From: Bacteroidales bacterium
Lineage (GTDB): Bacteria > Bacteroidota > Bacteroidia > Bacteroidales > UBA932
NCBI GenBank assembly: GCA_017527415.1
Contig: JAFXQA010000011.1
Coordinates: forward strand, 1-54,450
Direction: 5' to 3'
DNA: 54,450 nucleotides
A model generated the notes under the pieces. That model was not told the DNA's origin. It ran no database searches and saw nothing but the letters and a program-made list of their open reading frames with translations. Below are positions 52,022 to 54,450 of the stretch, one piece after another. Position 1 is the first letter of the stretch; each line of letters begins with the position of its first letter. The translations under genes and the position numbers were made by a program.

Positions 52022-54244
52022 TTATTCTGCCGTTTCCGTTGCAACTTCTTCGGCCGGGACGGTTTCCGTTTCGGCGTTTTCTGTTGCATTTTCGTCGACT
52101 GCCTCTACTGCTGCAGCCTCTGCCTTGGCGGCCTTGCAGGCCTTATACTTGGGGTATCCCCAGTAAACGCCACCGGCAATGAGGAGTATGACTATAGCCC
52201 AGATGATGCATTTGCGCCTGCGGACACTCTTTGCCTCGGCAGGATCCACATCCTTCAGCTTGGGATACTTCACAATCTGGGTGAGGCTCTTGCCGAACTT
52301 GGGCTTCACATAGGCGGCGGCGTTGATGGCCCAGCCGTTCGCGTTGAGCACGGGGCCGAGGTCGCGCCTGCGGAGCTTGCGCCAGGTGATGAATACTGAA
52401 GGCAGGGAGATGACGAGCATCAGGCCAATGATAATAAGAATCAGTACCCACCATTTGATGGCGGCAATTCCCTGAACCAGCTTGATGACAAACTGCCCGA
52501 GGAGGCCGAGAGCCATGCCGATTGCGGCAAAGATGCCTGCGAACTTGGCAATATCGAAACTGCTCTGGATGGCTGCGGTGGGGCTGCCTCCTGAAGTTGC
52601 CTTATCGGCGGAAGCGGTCAGGTTTGCCGCAGATTTGCTTTCCTTCTCTGCCGCGGACTTGTCCACCTTGTCGGATATCCACTTCGCAACCTTCTTGTAA
52701 GGTGCCCAGAAGGCCTGGCGCAGGGAGATGGGATTGTCCACTATGCTGGTTACGGTTGCATCGTACTGCACGCCGTCGCGGTCGTAGAAGATGGCGTTCT
52801 TGCCCGGGCGGAGGCCGTCGACGTCGCCGTCGGTCAGCACTGCTGCAATGGGGAACCCCTTGCCCGTGACCTTATTGACGCAGTTGCAGTAGAGGATATA
52901 CATCCCGCTGAGGCTGGAGATATCTCCGGCCTTGCCAGGGTCGATCACCTTCACGCAAAGGTCGGTGCTGCGCTGGTCGATGTAGAGGCGTCCGGCCTGG
53001 AAAATGGCCTTATCCTTCTTGGTATAGAAATCTTCGAATACCACGTAGTTCTTCAGGAACTTGTAGAAGTCGCACACGTAGTGGAGGAGCTTGTCCACCG
53101 CTTCGATGCTGAGGGCTTCGGGCTCGAGGGCCTTATCCTTCTCGATGAGCTCGAGCAGGGCGGCTTTCTTGTCTGCCTTGAGGGTGGCGTTCACCACATC
53201 GATGCCGAGGGACTCAACCTCTGCACCCTTCTTGGCGGCTTTCCATGCGGTGTAGGCATCGAACTTGGCGAGCACTCCGAGCCATTCTTCTTCGGTGATG
53301 GCGTCCTTCTTGGGGAATTCGGCGTCCAGCACCAGGGCCTTCAGGGTGGCAAAAGCGCCCTTCCATGCGGGGTTGATGCCGCCGTTCAAGGGGAGTTTGC
53401 CGTCGGCTGAAGGACGGGCGAGGGGATAGGTGGCGATCTGGTCGGCCGCTGCGGCGAGGTCTCCGTCGCTGATGGATCCTACCTTATCTACCGATACATC
53501 CACCACGCCGGCAACTGCATCGTTGAAGGAGATGAGCTTGCAACGCATGAAGTAATCGGCGATCTTCTCCTTGAGGGCATCGCAGGCGGCGAGGGCTGCC
53601 TCGGTGTTCTCGGCGAAGGGGCCCTTCTCTTCGGCGGCCTTCCATGCGCTGAAGTCTGCGCAGGCGGTGTAGAATGCCTCTATCTGGTCGGCGGTGATGC
53701 CGTCCGCTCCGCTGCGGTCTTTCGCGGGAGCAGTGGTGGCGATGATATTCTTTATTGTCTCCTTGAGGGCTTCGTCGTCGGCGCTGGCCTCGGTGATGAT
53801 GCCGTCGCCGTTGAACTGGGTCTCCGCGAAGATCTTCTCGTTGTCGGAGGTCTCTGCGAGGGAGATGCCGTCAGCCTCGATCTTCAAGTTGGAGAGTATC
53901 TGGCGGGCAGATTTCTCCAGTTTGGCGCCTTCCTCGTTCTCGGTGTTGAAGTCGGTGAATTTCAGGCAGTCCTGCCCTTTGAGAAGCAGGTCGGGATCCT
54001 TGATCACGCCGGTCACCCATTTGGAGGCTGCAATCACCTCATCTACATGGATGCGGCCGTCGCCATCGGCATCCAGGAGCTTGAGCGTTTTGGCATCGAA
54101 CTCAAGACCAGTGGTAGGGCAGCTAAGCACCGTCCACTTCTTGCGGTCCAGCTCTGCGAGATTGGCAATGTCGGCGCCGCTCTCGAGTTTCACCCGAACG
54201 GAGCCTCCCACGGAGGCATACTTCCAATTGTAAGTCTCTTTCAT
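52022..54244 (-). CDS. 740-residue EF-hand and membrane protein of unknown function
   Basis: No signal peptide (MKETYNWKYASVGGSVRVKL). A canonical calcium-type EF-hand loop lies at residues 58-69 (DADGDGRIHVDE, all coordinating positions present), and a degenerate second one near 142 (FNGDGIITEA). Residues ~150-400 are Ala/Lys/Asp-rich and helical. A folded domain follows at ~400-520 (YKFLKNYVVFEDFY, GRLYIDQRSTDLCVKV, GKNAIFYDRDGVQYDATV). Three membrane segments lie near 565-590, 598-621 and 679-696, with a conserved basic turn (WRKLRRRDLGPVLNANGWAINA). The end is a charged Ala/Glu tail. I do not recognise a characterised family. It is encoded 17 bases after an endonuclease/exonuclease/phosphatase gene. 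Confidence 0.85.
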   Translation of the reverse strand: MKETYNWKYASVGGSVRVKLESGADIANLAELDRKKWTVLSCPTTGLEFDAKTLKLLDADGDGRIHVDEVIAASKWVTGVIKDPDLLLKGQDCLKFTDFNTENEEGAKLEKSARQILSNLKIEADGISLAETSDNEKIFAETQFNGDGIITEASADDEALKETIKNIIATTAPAKDRSGADGITADQIEAFYTACADFSAWKAAEEKGPFAENTEAALAACDALKEKIADYFMRCKLISFNDAVAGVVDVSVDKVGSISDGDLAAAADQIATYPLARPSADGKLPLNGGINPAWKGAFATLKALVLDAEFPKKDAITEEEWLGVLAKFDAYTAWKAAKKGAEVESLGIDVVNATLKADKKAALLELIEKDKALEPEALSIEAVDKLLHYVCDFYKFLKNYVVFEDFYTKKDKAIFQAGRLYIDQRSTDLCVKVIDPGKAGDISSLSGMYILYCNCVNKVTGKGFPIAAVLTDGDVDGLRPGKNAIFYDRDGVQYDATVTSIVDNPISLRQAFWAPYKKVAKWISDKVDKSAAEKESKSAANLTASADKATSGGSPTAAIQSSFDIAKFAGIFAAIGMALGLLGQFVIKLVQGIAAIKWWVLILIIIGLMLVISLPSVFITWRKLRRRDLGPVLNANGWAINAAAYVKPKFGKSLTQIVKYPKLKDVDPAEAKSVRRRKCIIWAIVILLIAGGVYWGYPKYKACKAAKAEAAAVEAVDENATENAETETVPAEEVATETAE

Positions 54245-54261
54245 ATCTGTAGTTTTTTTAA

Positions 54262-54450
54262 TTAGAATACCAGGACGGCCGCCACAGGATAGTGGTCGGA
54301 GATGAAAGGAATGTTTTCGTAAGTTTTGGTTATGGTCTCGAATGAAGGAGCGGCGCTGAAGCCGGACTCATAGATATAGTCGATGACGCGGTTGCCGTAC
54401 TGCCCGGTGCCGAAGCCCTGGAAGGTATCCAGACTGTCGGTGACGGGAGC
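54262..54450 (-). CDS. Endonuclease/exonuclease/phosphatase family protein, C-terminal end (5' end outside window)
   Basis: The minus-strand frame is open from 54450 to the TAA at 54264-54262, 62 residues. It contains FQGFGTGQYGNRVIDYIYES and the C-terminal active-site motif FISDHYPVAAVLVF, where SDHxPV is characteristic of the EEP superfamily (metal-dependent nucleases and phosphatases) and the preceding RVIDYIY matches the usual RIDYIF. Substrate cannot be told from this fragment. It is upstream of, and likely co-transcribed with, the 740-residue gene. Confidence 0.88.
   Translation of the reverse strand, partial: APVTDSLDTFQGFGTGQYGNRVIDYIYESGFSAAPSFETITKTYENIPFISDHYPVAAVLVF

Overview
The window is a GC-rich chromosomal segment of a member of the Bacteroidota, most likely Bacteroidales. 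Four things support this: SusC/SusD outer-membrane pairs, TAnnTTTG promoter boxes in front of many genes, a glycogen cluster built the Bacteroides way (debranching enzyme, GT4 synthase-like enzyme, GH57), and small families typical of the phylum (DUF4783 next to rlmH, the C4-less DksA/TraR protein before lspA). The exact genus is not readable from the sequence. I see no tRNA, rRNA, phage, IS element or CRISPR array.

Layout. 1-2786: the 3' end of dnaG, then metG. 2787-3206: a 420-base spacer with a decayed small membrane-protein gene and a short tandem repeat of hairpin units. 3207-17905: a polysaccharide-utilisation locus (PUL) read in one direction with gaps of 1-16 bases. It holds a surface lipoprotein, a GH26 enzyme with a BACON domain, two successive SusC/SusD pairs, a larger lipoprotein that may bind glycan, and a small membrane protein whose signal peptide is broken by an amber codon. 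Beta-mannan is the likely substrate. No regulator of the locus lies in the window.

17902-33722 is housekeeping DNA: dnaX, lptB, a sigma-54-type response regulator, cmk and ispH; efp, DUF4783, rlmH and a 1135-residue NtrY-like kinase; engB, prs, a small Cys-containing membrane protein and der; then xseA and xseB, which diverge. 33749-42709 is a glycogen/alpha-glucan operon (branching enzyme, debranching enzyme, GT4, GH57, glucan phosphorylase), running by overlap into ribF. After it come greA, a HIT protein and a thioredoxin-fold lipoprotein without its CXXC; tsaB and cvpA on the minus strand; ileS, a DksA-like gene and lspA on the plus strand. The window closes with a minus-strand group: an outer-membrane beta-barrel, a 740-residue EF-hand/membrane protein of unknown function, and the end of an endonuclease/exonuclease/phosphatase gene.

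The most unusual signal is a set of palindromic inserts inside housekeeping reading frames. dnaG (64-151) and dnaX (20016-20099) carry the same 38-nt core, 36 of 38 bases identical, in the same reading frame. The core is made of two small hairpins and is flanked by long inverted arms. The arms differ between the two genes, yet each copy is self-complementary. ispH (23292-23419) and ileS (49063-49147) carry other long-armed palindromes, also in frame and also where their families usually have a short linker. This looks like a family of small coding-tolerant palindromic elements, similar in concept to Rickettsia palindromic elements. I know of no description of it in this phylum.
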